Positions 34,037 through 47,619 of a stretch of 64,000 nucleotides of DNA are shown here, piece after piece. The translations under genes and the position numbers were made by a program. Position 1 is the first letter of the stretch. The number at the start of each line of letters is the position of its first letter. A model generated the notes under the pieces. The model was given only the letters and a program-made list of their open reading frames with translations, did not search any database and had not been told where the DNA came from. Source of the DNA: Deroplatys truncata (taxonomy: Eukaryota > Arthropoda > Insecta > Mantodea > Mantidae). Location of the stretch: contig CM060990.1 in assembly GCA_030765065.1 (NCBI GenBank), positions 281,259,341 through 281,323,340 on the forward strand. The letters are read 5' to 3'.

Positions 34037-34779
34037 GAAGCAGGCAGGCAGAGGAAGAGAAATATCAAATATATATCTAGGTAATTTTCAAAAATAGTCA
34101 TATAAATCAAATTATATTTTCAATTAAGATGTAAGGATACTACAATCATTAATTATACATTTAAAGACGCAATCCATGTTTTAGCTCGGTTTCTGAGAAT
34201 GCGGTTTGTCGTTTCTCCTGTCGTTTGAAATAGTTTTGTCGTTGTTTAATTTATTCTTGGACAACTAAATAATGTTGCAGTGCTGAATCGTTCCGCACAT
34301 TGAGCTGGCATACAGGTGCCAGTGTCTGTCAGTTTGCTGTTGAACAATACTTTTTAAAAGTGAGACATTGAAACGTTGTATATTGATTAGGCACAGAGAA
34401 AGGCTGTCTCACTCGCATTACATTGTGTGTTACTGTGAATCAAATGCCTGCCGATCGTTCAGGAAAATGGTCCTCCTGTAATGAAGGCGAAATATATTAC
34501 CAAACTTGCATGCAACGAAATTAATGTCTTGGCTAATGCAAACACTCCATAATTTGCCTCCCCAATTTAACCGTCCCACGATCCCTCATGCTGGTAGGTG
34601 TTGGTGGGATGCAGTTCAAGGATGAATTGACCATAAAACAATTTTATATGCCAAGAGCATACAGAGAGTGCGTTTATATAATAAACTGGATATGCAGGAA
34701 TACATCAATAATTTTGTAAACAAGAGACGAGACTTTCTCCCACGCTTAGACAAATGAAGTGAAAAACATTATATACGGG

Positions 34780-35530
34780 GTATATAATCCAAATCTTAGC
34801 CATGCGATTGTACAACACATTCTGAAAGCCGCTAACTGTAATATGTATGTACCAAAGCTATTACACACATTAAGTGAGAACGATTCTTATCGCTGCATGG
34901 TATTTTGTGATTGGTTTCAACATATTGAGGATAAAGAATTTGTGGCGAAGACTGTGATCTGACGATATCCAATTCAAATTTAACGCAACAGTGAATCGTC
35001 GTAATTGTGCTGAGCACAAGAAAACCCACACTTATTGTCAACAAGGTGGTCAATCTACCGGAGTTGAATGTTTGGTGTGGACTGTTACTTGGGGGTCTAA
35101 TAGAACCCTTCTTCTGTGAAAGTATAATTACTGGAAGTCTAATAAAATCAATTTCCTACTCATAAGCGCGCTTTATAGAAACACTTTTTTTTCTACGAAC
35201 AAGAACAAAATTTCTTCTACCACCGAGGCGTGTGGGCTTTCTTGGACGAGAACCTTCAAGGATAATGATTAGGAAAAGGAGCTGCATTTAAGTTTCCAGC
35301 ACGTTCAGCAGATTTAACACTCGGAACCTTTACCTTTGGGAGACTTCAAAGGATAGCGTGCATCGCAGCAATTCACATATACTGTAGGCCCTTCGCCAAG
35401 AAATTATAGCAGAATGCGCAGAAATCCTCGCGGACACATTGACCAACATTGGCCGAGCAACCATTTGCCCTTATGATATTTTTCTGCCGCTTACGCAACC
35501 ATTTTGAGAACCGAAATTAACTGAACAGTT
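34780..35530 (+). pseudogene. Mariner-like DDE transposase relic
   Basis: Conserved blocks survive in shifting frames. PKLLHTLSENDSYRCMVFCDWFQH (given in part) at 34,850-34,925 matches the segment before the first catalytic Asp in the mariner-like family with a DUF4817-type N-terminus. FKFNATVNRRNC follows near 34,975, AEHKKTHTYCQ near 35,015, GVECLVWTVTWG near 35,055 (usually VWCGL) and RSADLT near 35,310 (usually RSPDLTP). The first Asp region is destroyed and many stops intervene. A related, better preserved copy is at 52,451-53,645. The left boundary is unclear. Confidence 0.55.
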
Positions 35531-35559
35531 GTATAAAATCTGCAAGAAACCGATAATAT

Positions 35560-36962
35560 TGTGATGTTTAACGTATTTCTAGGGGTGTAGTTAATTATAT
35601 TTGGAGGATTAGGTATTCAAAGGTTGGCAGCATGTTCCGGTAGTGACGCAGAGTTTATGGGTGGAGCTATTAGGTAGAAACAAAAGCCCTGTCCAACATT
35701 TAACAAAACTTGTCAAGTGCAACATGTTATCAGTTCGCATGTTGGCCAAATTTCGATGGCAGAATTGACTTAACATGTTAACCTAAAGAGTTGTGCCTGA
35801 CACTTTTAACATGTTGGATGTTTTCCGCTTTTAATGGAAAACTTGTTAAGTTAATTTGCTCTCTGTTTATGTGATTGGGTGAACTTCAGAAGTTTCGAAA
35901 CTGTAACCATGGCAACGGCGTACTTCAGATTCCTTCAAGTGTTCGGTAGTTGCGTGTTGACTCGTTCTGTGGTTGTATCCTTGATTTGGTTTGCTTCATG
36001 TGAAGTTATGGAATAGACGAAAGAAAAGACACTTTCATTAATAACATATTTGTTGAGGCTGTTATTATGGAACTCTGTAATAAAAAGGATGGATAATTAT
36101 TACCAAGATGTTTGCAATTTATTGTTGCAGAGGCAATATCAAAAAGAAAGATAGCTTCACTTTGTTGACCACCTTGTTGACAAAAAAGGCTCAAGTCTGA
36201 CAGCTGGAATGGCTGCTCTCAAATATGTGTCTTTTTATGAATTATAGGTTAGAAACCTTGCTCAAAGCTAAGTTGAAGTCACTTTGACTGTTCTCAAGAA
36301 ATTGAAGTCAAACCTGCTCCGAATTTTAAACTCGTTAAAAATATTTTCACTCCCCTGCCGATTAACCAGATAGAGCCTCATCACCTTCTACTTTTCTTTT
36401 TATTACATACCAAGCACAGATACAAATAGCAATGGTCAAATCCTCATCACTGGAGTTTATTTTGCTTTTAGTTGAGAGATTTTGTTGACCCAACAAGTTA
36501 ACTGGTGTGGATGGAATGTTAAAGGTTCACAGTTATAACATGTTGAAGGCATTTAACATGTTGAATGAAACATATTGTTAATTGTTGAATGTTAACTGTT
36601 GATATGTTGAACAGCGTGGACTCACCTTAACATGCAGTAAGTATTCTTTATCTCGCCAATTGCTGTCGTCGGACAGTCAACGTGGGGGAGCAGCATGCAT
36701 CTTCTTCCGACCACCAGGTGTTCATTTTGAATTTGTATTTTTAAATAATGAATTAGCTGAATTGTTCTCTTTGAATCATGTTGAGTTCTTGAGGGCATTT
36801 TCCCTTCCATTGCTGTTTAGGTGAATGGTAGGAATCTTTAAATGTTGATGCGTGCATGCATGGCTGGGCTGCGCTCCTGTTCTATGTCTGATCCTGTAGT
36901 TGGTGTGGTGTTCCAGGTAAACCCTTTGCTATATCGTCTGAAATTGTTTTGAAGTCGTGACA
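35560..36962 (+). repeat. Left LTR, interrupted
   Basis: About 458 bp after removal of the insert at 35,682-36,626. It matches 42,266-42,717 along GCTATTAGGTAGAAAC, GGACAGTCAACRTRGGGGAG, TTGTTGAGTTCTTGARGGCAT-like and GGTAAACCCTTTG blocks. Divergence is moderate (roughly one change per ten bases by eye), so the insertion of the element is old. Confidence 0.85.
35682..36626. mobile_element. 945-bp insertion rich in AACATGTT palindromes
   Basis: Absent from the right LTR. It starts GCCCTGTCCAACATTTAAC and ends with an imperfect inverse counterpart (CAACATATCAACAG..CTGTTCAAC on either strand). AACATGTT occurs five times, three near one end (about 35,724-35,806) and two near the other (about 36,537 and 36,556). 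No coding region is seen. It is probably a non-autonomous DNA transposon with subterminal transposase-binding repeats. Confidence 0.65.
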
Positions 36963-39900
36963 TATTCGGTGGAGGCGCGGGCAATATTCTTATTTGAATA
37001 TTTGTTAGAATTTTTTCTGCGCCTTAAATTCAAGCTGCTTTGACAATGTGTTTTCGGCACCAAATGGCCACTACGTGAGCATTCTAGCCACGTTTTAAGT
37101 ACCTGTGTGGTTGATTATACCTTAAAAGTTGTTTCTTTGTTATTTTTTGTACAGTTTTAGAACTATTTGTGTGAAATTCCTGCTCTGTTGTTGTAATTTT
37201 GTGCATAGCACGAAACCTGAGTGATTTTCTTTGTTTCGGCTGGCGTCATAAATTCCATTATTTAAATTTGCACCGTTTTTCGCCATGATCGCTTAATTTC
37301 ATTTAAGAGGCATTTTCAAATAGATCAGCGGTAAAATCCCGCCACGCCTCTCACTTCGATCACCTGCATGATGCTAACACTCGCGCCATCCCATTTAGTT
37401 TTTAAGCCGAAGCTCCTTAACGCATCCCTAGTATTACCACCAAACCCAACCCGCACTAACTACCGAGCGCCGGCCAGGGCTCGCCATGGCTTGCGCCGGT
37501 AAACCCCACCTGACACGCTTGCATGTTCTGCATGCTCGCATCAGTAGCTTAACTTCACTAACCGGGGTGCTTCCGCGGAACCCAAACATCTAACTCACTT
37601 CATCTAACACGCAACAGCACGTCACTACTAACAAAGCACTCCCCCTTTAGCTGCATGTTAGATACTAACAGCATGAGGAGACGATGTAGCCTCTGAGGAT
37701 GATCGTCACCGGGGGCGGCGGGTGAGGGGTCGCCCCCAGAAAAAAAATCACCCTTTGCGTGCTCCAGAGTTTCCCTTTACTGTTTTTCTTCTAGCAGCAC
37801 TTATGTTATAATAAAGGTAAATCATAAACGCTCCATTACGCTATCGAATAATAAAAATTTAATTTTATCACACTAAAATATGTGTAAATCTCACGCTCCG
37901 TCCCTTGGTTCCACTCGGAGTGACAACAGTTAAGCACATGCTATCAGGTATTCTGTTTTAATTATTCGTGTTTCTATCAGCCTATCATGAGTAGAAATAT
38001 GTCGGGTATAATATTTTATATTAAGAATACTTTTCTGTCCCTGCAACAGAGAAGGGATGTTGGTTTTTTCTTGTTGGTTTTTTTTCTCACCTCCGTCCCA
38101 AGAAATATCTCTTTCTCTTGCCGCCAGTAGAATTTAGCTTGAAGTCTGCGACTGGATGGTAAAGACTTATCAGGAAGGTAAGCTCGTGTATTGACTTTAA
38201 TTTCATTAACTAATAACATCAATTTCCTTGAAATTCTCACCTCCGTCCCTCTCTGTCCACACTTTTATAGGGATGAAGGGGTGATTTGTTATCTTCTGAT
38301 ACCCTTCAGGAATTATTCTAACAAAATCCATAACAGTGATTAATCTTTGTTATTTAAATTAAAATAAGAAGAAAATACATTAGTGCAAAATTAATTTTAA
38401 CTTCTTAGGGGATTTTACTTTCCACAAGCACTTAATAGACACAATATGCAAAAAATAGAGGTAGTAGTAATTGAAGAAGGCACTTAAGGAAACTATAAAG
38501 AACAAAAATGTAAATAAGCTCAGAAAACCATTTAAAATAGGCAGCTAAACGGAAAACTAGGGCGTACTCATATGAAGGCATCATCCGAAAGCTCTGTAGG
38601 CTCACTATCACCTAGAAAATTAGTTAAGAAAACCCTACGAACTGGACAAGGGGAAGTGAGCATCCATAACCACCATGCAGGGTTTTGACTATATGACTTT
38701 TTGGTTGCCTGTAAAAAGGCGAAAGGAAGGAAGGCTTCCCTCTAGGTATTTCAGTAAAAAGAGAGCTAAAGTTAGAAAATTCGAAGGGGAGCTTCTTTGA
38801 AAGAGAATCAAATTTGCCAGTTGTATGAAGTATCGTGATGTGCTCAGGAATATTTTAATAACGATTCCTTGACCAAATAAAAATAAAAGCAAAACTCGAG
38901 GAATGTTTTATGAGACCAGTTTTGCTGCACATTCAAGGAAGAGCTTTTACAATAAGTTTTAAGGTAAACAATTTGTTCTACAGCAGCTTTTTAAGAACGA
39001 AGCTAAGATGGTTAACCACTGGACGACTCAAAGACAGACTCTCTTGCAGATGAATGCAAAGTTTGAGTTTCTTATCAAGTAAGCACACTTTTTAGGTACA
39101 ATGGATTCTGGCGAAATCGAAAAATTCATTGAAAAATGACCATGTGAAGTTACAAATCAGGTTTGCATGTATCGGCAGTGCTCTGTGTTTTTTTAGGAAA
39201 TTACCAATTGATCTTCAGGATGATTCACAAGATTATCTAAAGTATTTTGACCAGTACAGCTGATCTGCGAGAAACTCAACTCTGCTCCAGATAAGGACGT
39301 AGGTGGGAGTCAGTGAAAAGAAACTAAAATTTAAAAACTCTATGGTAAACACAATATTTGTTGCGTAGGTGTGTAAGCTTTTTGGGAGACCCCTGCATAC
39401 CTAGCCTTCGTGGGGAGTACAGAAAGTTATTTTTAAAGGTTTTTTTAGGAGCTAAAATGGGCAATCTATCTGAAAATGTATCGTAATTTAAATAATGAAG
39501 TGTATTCCCCGGTTTATTTGCTATTCTCTGGTATATTTTTTTTGCTTGTCAATTTTATCAGTGTTTGTGTCTTATTGTCCTTAGCTTGTCAGGTGGTGAG
39601 TTACGTTTCGAAGTTTTGACGGTTTCTTAAGCTTTGGTTTTAATTTAGACTTTTGGTGACAAATTTAAACATTTCTTTCAAATTTGAATCGTAGTTTTGG
39701 TACTGTATGCAGTTTTACATTTTTTATGTTACGTAATTCTGTGTATTTTCGTGTTTGAATTTCTACTTACTTTTGGTGTTTTTGCCTTTTTAATTTTGTG
39801 CTTTCCCTCCCATCATTGTGCATAAAATAGAAGGCTAAAGTGTACTACTTGGTGCTGTTTAAATCATCTCATACATTACTTTCGTGCGATCAAAAAGAAA

Positions 39901-42265
39901 GTTCAGTGCTTTTAAATTGGAAAGGTGATATTGCGTTCAATATTGGTCATGGTGTTTAACACAGTGCTAAAAGTGTTGGTTATGGTTATGTGAATAGCTT
40001 TTACACGCTGTGATTTTGTGTCACCAAGGTAGATGTAATATAGTGTGTGATTTTTAGGTGTTGTATGAAGTTTGCTGTGGTAGGTACGGTTTGATTTTTT
40101 TTAACTTCACTTGAATTATTGTCGGTAAAGACATCCTCTTTGCAATTTGTTTCCTCCCCGTGTCATTTTTGTATCGAAATCTTGATTTACAAAGTCAAGT
40201 GGCTTAAATTTTAAGTATGTGAATATGTAGCTCTGTGACTAACCCATTTCAGAGTTTCGCCTCGGTGAGATTGCGACAGGGTACCCCAGATGGTGGTAGA
40301 GTCTTAATGTGTATGAGATGCTTGTGTGCATCTATAGTGTTGCTTCGATGGAATTGCTACACTTTACCCTCGATGCGTTCTTAGTGTTCTTGGTTTAATT
40401 TGCAAGATTGCTGAAATGACCCATCATGGCTGTGTGATGATATTGAGAAATGTTTATGTAATGAGTTGATTTTTATTGAGTTTTAATGTAACAATTCTTG
40501 TGCTTTCAGCATGCCTTTTTCACAGCCTCATACTGACATCTAATGTAATTACTGGTACAGAACTAGAGGTACTACACATTTTCTACTTCCGATAGGTGTG
40601 TTGATAAGTTTTGTATGTGTGTATTTTGATATACATTAATGATTACATTTAGGTTTGATACCACAGTGTGTTTTATGAGGTATGTTGCAGATTTCACTCC
40701 CATAGGGTTACATTATGAAACAATGATTTAATATTTCCAGCGCAGGGTTGGTATTTTCCATTAATGACAGACATTTGCATGTGTAGTTGCATGAAGTACT
40801 TTATGTTTCAAGTTGTAGTATTGAGTAATTCTGATTTAGTATGGGTAATAACTATGTATGTTGATTGTTTTGCATTTTTGTTTTCCATTTTCTTGGTGAA
40901 CTCCTGCAATGTTGATTTATTTTGTTTTTATTTGTATGTGTAGGAAAACCAGGAGTTGTGTGTGCTGATACCGTAGATAAGCATGGGCAAGCAACCAAGA
41001 AGTGAATTTATAGCGTAAATCGACTAAAATTTTCAAATTTTATTATACTCTAAAATGTATGTAATTTAATTATGTTATTGTGAGTATTCAGAAATAAATA
41101 TTCATTCATTTACTCACCCATTGTATGTGTATAAAACGTAGGCGTGCTTTTTTTGTCAATTTTATCACTTTCAAATGTAAGTCATTACCAGCTAGTTAAA
41201 GTTTTGGGATACCAATTATGTGTCAAGTTTTACTTGTAATTGCAATTTCTTTAATTATCTTTTGTATTAAAATGATTTGAGTTGTGTGCACAAAAACCAT
41301 AAGCTTTGCTACTGTCATACTTATTTGTCATGTTTTAATGTATTCGCTGTCAAAATTTGCTGATAAGTTGTTTTTAAATTCATAGCTTATGTTATTCTGT
41401 AATAACGTTTTGGCAAATTGTATTCATTTTTTTAAACTTCAGTTATATTTTTGGCACATTTTCTTATGTTTATATTTGCTTATGTAACGACATATCATTT
41501 TAATATTACCATGTTAAAATAGGCTTTGGAGATTATTTTATACATTGTGACACAACTATTGTTCTAATTGTATCTGGTATATGGGGAGTACGAGTACCCA
41601 CTCTGGATGAGCCCGCATTTTGGAGGACGCGCCACCTGCTAGGATGGATCTCTGCCCTGCTGCGCAGGTTAGCTGCACCAGTCGCCTGCAGCACTTCGTG
41701 CCATAGTGCCACTTTTGAGGGGCAACCCAAGCCAGCGGTCGCCTCTCGCGTATCACCATACCAACATGAACACCATCGACACCGTGAGCTATGGACTCCA
41801 CAAACATTGCATCCTTAAGTGCTGTGGATTATTATTGTAGTGGCAATGGAGGTAATAGCAAACAATACAGCTAACCTCATAGTCGTGTAGTGCAGTGAGA
41901 GTGCATCATGACTTTAATATTTGTGCAGCCAAATTTTAAGAATGCATTTGCGGTGTTCATCCTAAAACTTGTAGTGAACCTTAAAACTATCTTCGCTTTC
42001 GTGTGGCATTCAGACTTCTAGGAAAACTTAGCAATCTTATTCTTATGTTTGTGTGAAGTAACAGCATCGGAAACTTTCTGAATCAATTCATATATAAACA
42101 ACTTTCTCTTTTGTCACATTGTGTAGCTTAATTTTTGCCTTATGTGATGTACAGTTACGGTTACAAGAACTACTCCAGCCACTGTAAATGTTTTAAATTT
42201 ATGTACTGCATGTCATAATTATTTTTTTTTCGACAAGGATGTCGATATTGGCGGCCAGGGGGAGG

Positions 42266-42717
42266 TGTGATATTTAGCGTATTTCTAGGGCTTTGGTTCG
42301 TCATATTTGGGGGATTAGATATTCAAAGGTTGGCAGCATGTGCCGTTAGTGTTGTAGGGTTTATGGGCGGAGCTATTAGGTAGAAACTAACACGCAGTAA
42401 GTACTTTTTCTCTCTGTGTGTGCTGTCTTTGGACAGTCAACATAGGGGAGCAGCACACATCTTCCTCCGACCACCACGTGCTAATTTAGAATTCATATTT
42501 TTAGTAATAAATTAGCTTAATTGTTCTCTTTGAATCTTGTTGAGTTCTTGAAGGCATCTTCCCTTCCCTTCCTGTTTAGGTGAATGTTAGGAATCTTTAA
42601 ATGTTGATGCATGCATGGCTGGGGTGCGCTCCTATTCTATGTCCAATCCCGTAATTGGTGTGGTGCTCCCGGTAAACCCTTTGTTCTATCGTCTGAGATT
42701 GTTTTGAGGTCGTGACA
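42266..42717 (+). repeat. Right LTR (intact, 452 bp)
   Basis: TG..CA boundaries, immediately preceded by the polypurine tract and followed by ATAT. Collinear with the left LTR. Confidence 0.88.
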
Positions 42718-43835
42718 ATATATAATTTAGTTCACTACTGACATACAGTTAATAATTTGTGTTCATTAAGTTGTGTATACATTATTTGACATACCCTTTT
42801 TTAATTCTTTCAATTATTAACACAGGGAAATATAAAAAATGACAATAATAATCACTAAAAAGGCTACAGCGATGTAGAATTGCACCAATAAAGATAATCG
42901 TCAACAAAATAACAACAATAATTAATATATTGCTCTTCATGGTGTTGGTGCTGGCGCTGGTGCTGATGCTGATGCTGTTGCTGATATTGTTGCTGCACTT
43001 TCTGAAGAAAGGTCAAACTGAATACAGGCAACACCACCTAGATACAAGGCCTCACCTCATGGCAGTGAAGTGACGTGCAAGAGGCGACCGCAGTTTTTAC
43101 GTCATAAGCACTGACAGGCATTCCGTCAATGCTAATGATTTTTGTGCTCAAAACATTAATGCAATAAAGAAACGACTCCAATATATTCATTAAGCAAACA
43201 CTAAATAATGCTGTTGAGCGACAAATAACAGCGAATATATTTTGTGCAGGATCTCACTAAAGGGGTTCTTACAATTTTGTTTCAGAATTCAGCATACATT
43301 ACACTCCATTTGTGCAACCATTCCTTACTTAAGATAACACTAAAGTTTAATTGCAGAATTTGTAGCAGGGATGGGGCTATTTTCTCAAATTTAACTATAA
43401 ATAAAAATAAACAAGCTGTTCTTTTGGGTTTTCAGAAATAGAGACAAAAGGCACTTTTAATAGGAGAAGAGTAGGGAAGCCTTCGGCAGGAGGTAAATTT
43501 AAGGATTTTCAGCATGAATGTTTCCGTTGTCTCAATTATTTATTTTTTGTTTTATTTGCTAAATAAAATAAAATTTTCTCACTTCTTTATTTTCGTAGTT
43601 GTACACCAAAAACAGCCCTTAATAGTAAGGGTAATTTGAAGTCATTTCAGCATTCAAATCATTTTGCTAAGTAAAAGGGGGTGAACAAATGAAAACCGTT
43701 TAATATAAGCAATCTTGGAAACAGTTTAATTCATTTATTTATATGAATAAACAAATATATGAAGAAACATGAGTTAATTTTTTCTTTACTTTTTCCAAAC
43801 AGTCGGAGCCCACAATGCTGAGTGCTTCAGCAAGC
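42718..43835. other. Spacer with short triplet repeat
   Basis: A GCTGAT/GCTGGT triplet run lies at 42,945-42,995. The rest is AT-rich and no gene is recognised. Confidence 0.5.
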
Positions 43836-44493
43836 GAGGCGTGTTTTTAAAGTATCGATAATTTTTAAAAAAACAATAGAACATTATTTTCAAATACTTT
43901 ATTATTAATATTAATTAATTAATTACCTTACACCTTAACTTACTTCTCCTCATAGTGGCCGCCATTATTCAGGCACTTGTAACGGGAAACAAGTTTTTGG
44001 ATATCTTCGTCAAAGAATGATGCCCCCTGTAATGAAAGCCAAGTCTGCACTTCTTGTTTCACATCATTATCGTAGAAATGTTTTCCACCAACGAATTTCT
44101 TCAGGTGAAGAAACAGATGAAAACCGTTTGGTGCCAAATCCGGAATGTAGGGAGGGTGATCGAATTGTTCCCAAACAAATTATATGATCAGATCTTGTCA
44201 CTTTGACATTGTCACTCATTATTGTTTCCCCATAAACCTCACACAATTGGCGATTAATGTTAGCTGGCGTAACATTCCTGGCATTCAAAATACGAATCAC
44301 TGAGCTGACTTCACAGTCGGCCGATCGTTCGATGGTTTTGAACATTTCGAAACGGTGTAACAAAAGGAGAAAACAAAGAAACGATCGCTTGCAGTTGCAT
44401 ATGGCTTTCTAATGGCTGGAGGAAGTGATAGCGCATGCTCAAAATCGCGACTGCAGCGGCAAAATATTAAAACGGCACTTTAAAAAACACGCC
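43836..44493 (-). mobile_element. Internally deleted mariner transposon
   Basis: Terminal inverted repeats AGGCGTGTTTTTAAAGT (43,836) and its complement (44,476-44,493) enclose 658 bp. The minus strand encodes the mariner N-terminus near 44,363-44,200 (RSADCEVSSVIRILNARNV, then CEVYGETIMSDN) joined to a C-terminal part at 43,940-44,140 (FHLFLHLKKFVGGKHF, ASFFDEDIQKLVSRY). The central catalytic part is deleted, so it is non-autonomous. Confidence 0.85.
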
Positions 44494-45386
44494 TTATATG
44501 TCTACATAATTTTCTTTTGTGGCTTTAATTAAATTTTACAGTCCTCATTCAAGTTGTTTTTCTGAATGTATTTTATGGAGATGTATTGAGGGGGAGAGAG
44601 GGGTAGAGGGAGGGAGAGAATAAATTATTATCTTTATACAGTCCAAAATTTCCGTGCATTTTTAGAACTCATTTCTATTTGTAAATTACAATGACTGAAA
44701 TTACACAGGCACTATCCTCTTTTTCAATGATTACTATTCAACACATCAAAATGTTAGGGGTTAGAGTTCTTTTCATAACCATTATTGGTACCTTCGTTCA
44801 CACAATCAAAACAGATAAATAAACTTGCAAGGGGAAACTTTCCTGTATAATACAATGCCCATTTAGAAAATATTACCGACTTCCTTGAATTGTTGCAAAC
44901 TTTTGTTTATACACTATTTTTAGCTTTGGAGTAGTTATCTAATAAAATATTTATTAATTTTCAAATAATGTAATTACATAAATACACTGAGGAATGCTTA
45001 CTGCACTCGCCTTAAACTCTATGCTTTCAGCAGCTGAGACAAAAATTCTCAATATAACATCAGCAACATAATTCTGAGGATTTTAAGCTCAAGAATTTGC
45101 TCTCGCTTTCTTTAAATTACATATGTTTGTCACTAAGAGCACAGCTATTTCTGAGGGATACTTCAAACTGCTTTCTTAAGACTGTTAATGAAAATATGCA
45201 TGCTATTATTTTTATGTCAATATCCTTCATTACTACAAATTTAGCAAAATACAAATGAATTTCTGGAGTACAGAATAACAACAATACCCCAATATGTGTT
45301 AGAAGACTTGCATCACAAGATGTGTTATCTATGTGCTTGTGATAAATTCAGCTCCCCTGTAAATGTTTGTGAAGAAACTGTGGAAC
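44494..45386. other. AT-rich spacer
   Basis: No coding or structured element is seen apart from a short GA-rich run near 44,590-44,615. Confidence 0.4.
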
Positions 45387-45723
45387 ATTATTGTGACTTC
45401 GTCCAGTTTTTTCACTGTTCTTACTGTCACCATATCGTTTTTACCTGTCACTGTTTCTTTTTTATGTAGTTCACCTTCACTGATGTCACTTCACTAAGGC
45501 GAACTAGTTCAATTCTTCGTCAGTTCGTATCCTTCGTGACATAGCCTCTTCACGCCGGACAGTTCATTTCACTCGGGAGTCAAGCACAAGATCTCCACAA
45601 CCCGTCGCCCCGCAGTACGTCACAACAACCGTCATTAACTCTCTCGGAGAATCCCTCTTGATGTCGCATGGGAAACTCACCTGCCAACTCACTCGCTCAC
45701 CGTGACCTACGCAACTCAACTAA

Positions 45724-47260
45724 GGCTTCATTCACAATGAAATATAAGCGCTAACGCAATGCAGCATAAATGCAGGCATGAGGGAACACCATTTACAATG
45801 CAGCCGTAGGCGTAACGCAAGAAGTTTGCACGGGCTTCTCGATCCTTAAACCAATTGCGGAAATGTTTCGAGTGCTCCGTAAGTTTCAAATTGAATAATA
45901 TAACCAACAATACCAAATAAGAAAGTTCACTCAATATTTTATAAGTAGGTCACAAAACAAAACATACGTTCAACGGCCGCCCGTAGCGTTATTGGCATTT
46001 TATACTCTGGCATTAAGCTTTACAATAATTCACCATGTAGTATCAAGGCAATTACAAAGTAAACCAGCTGAAATCCAGTCTCAAGGCACATCTAATTAAC
46101 CACTCCTTTTATTCTATCAATGATTACCTTGAACACAAATGTATGCCATGAACCATAGTATTTAGCATGTAAAGACCTATTGTATATAATGTAAAAACGT
46201 ATTGTATAAATTGCAAAAAATTATTATAGATTATGTTTATAGCTTGACGTGTCCAATAGTGAATGTACATTGTACCAAACCACTTTAACGGTAGAGTAAA
46301 ACTGTTTACTCAAAACATTGAAAGTAGTTGTGTAAGTGCAATGATAGCAGGGCCATTATTCCGTATGTGGGTAGTGAGCACTTTTGCTATCAATATGTAA
46401 TACATGCATTTGCATCATGTTAGCGTTGCTGTCGTTCGCATTCTGCTGCAAAATTGTAATATCATGGGCCCTTAGCCGCAGCTACGGAGCGACGACAGAG
46501 CGTAGCCGTAGGATCTGCGCGTCTAAACTCGAATAATCCACTTTAGCTACTTTTTCCTTGCTTCGCGACATTCCGTTAGACATAATTTTTTTTCATCACG
46601 TTCGCAATATCCTCTGACAAGATTTCCGCAATAGCTAAGTGGTCGCCAAGAACGACCCAATGTTTTCGATAAAGCAACAACTCCTACACAATTTAAGAAC
46701 CCAGGATACTACACAATCAACTCTGCGTATTAAAAAAACGCGATTCCGTAAGTTTCTTAAAATTTCATACCTCCTTCCCGCTTACGGAATAATGTCCGAT
46801 AACTGCAGCAAGTTATACATGTGACGTTACAACTGCAAAAGTCAGATTAATTCAATGTTCATTAACTCTTTGCGCCTGAGCTAAGAAATCTAGGCACAGA
46901 TGCCAGGTTCATCCACTAAATGAAAGAGGATTCAGTAAGGAGGCTACCATAACCTCTTGAGAGAAATGAGAGATGGTGACCCACAATTTGTGTGTCACGG
47001 CCTAATGATTATCTAATGTAATGTACATTAGACGGCTAAAGTCTCGCATCGCGATCGTCTGCTGTGGAACAGCAGGCAATGCAAAGAGAAAGAAATGCAG
47101 AATTCGTCCTCTATGCACGCAACGGAAGCATAAAGTTTGAAGTTTGCAAAATCTTGCGTTGCGTAGCGCGACTCTATGTGAATGCTTCCATTAAATAACA
47201 TGAATGCAAAGTCTTGCGCTTATGCTACGTCTGCGCTTACATTTCATTGTGAATGGGCCC
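45724..47260. mobile_element. Harbinger-like DNA transposon with TAA target duplication, non-coding
   Basis: TAA at 45,721-45,723 and 47,261-47,263 flanks 1,537 bp. Its ends are GGCTTCATTCACAATGAAAT and, in complement, GGGCCCATTCACAATGAAAT, extending to TAAGCGC. A 3-bp TWA duplication with GG-starting inverted repeats is the PIF/Harbinger signature. It contains no transposase-like frame, so it is non-autonomous. It sits in the left Gypsy LTR; the right LTR gives the empty site. Confidence 0.8.
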
Positions 47261-47619
47261 TAACACTCGACACGCACTCAACTCGACCGCCTCACTCCCG
47301 CGAGAGCGTTCCCTTATATAATAAGTGGAATCTTTCCACAAGATTCTCGAACGTTCTAGAACTATTTCGACACACTTTCTGGAGAGGGGGCACAAATAGC
47401 TTCAAGAAGGTTCTAGTTATCTGCCGATATCACGCCCAATGTTTACGCTGGTGAGCAGCAGTTAACGTTGTTTACTCGGCTGTCCGAAACCGACCTCCCG
47501 ATAACCTTGAGCCACAGCTGCTGTGTCGTATAGCTTCCTCCTAGTCCCTAACAGCTCCATGATCTACAGGGACGACCACGACGAACCACCACCAACCCCC
47601 CTAGGGGTTGACACCGAAT

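Larger units (their letters stand above)
35556..42721 (+). mobile_element. LARD-like LTR retrotransposon with ATAT target duplication
   Basis: LTRs at 35,560-36,962 (split by an insertion) and 42,266-42,717 start TGTGATRTTTARCGTATTTC and end GTCGTGACA. ATAT flanks the element (35,556-35,559 and 42,718-42,721). A polypurine tract (CCAGGGGGAGG) touches the right LTR. Between them lie 5.3 kb without any frame resembling gag or pol. A GC-rich block (37,330-37,730) sits near the expected leader, and a GC-richer segment (41,580-41,810) near the 3' end. This is the structure of a large retrotransposon derivative that depends on proteins from a partner element. TSD length suggests a Gypsy-like or BEL-like integrase donor. 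Confidence 0.8.

Noticed and set aside
41533..41807. Overlapping minus-strand frames of 65 and 83 codons in a GC-richer patch
   Set aside because: No similarity recognised, and they overlap each other in different frames inside the non-coding interior of an LTR element.
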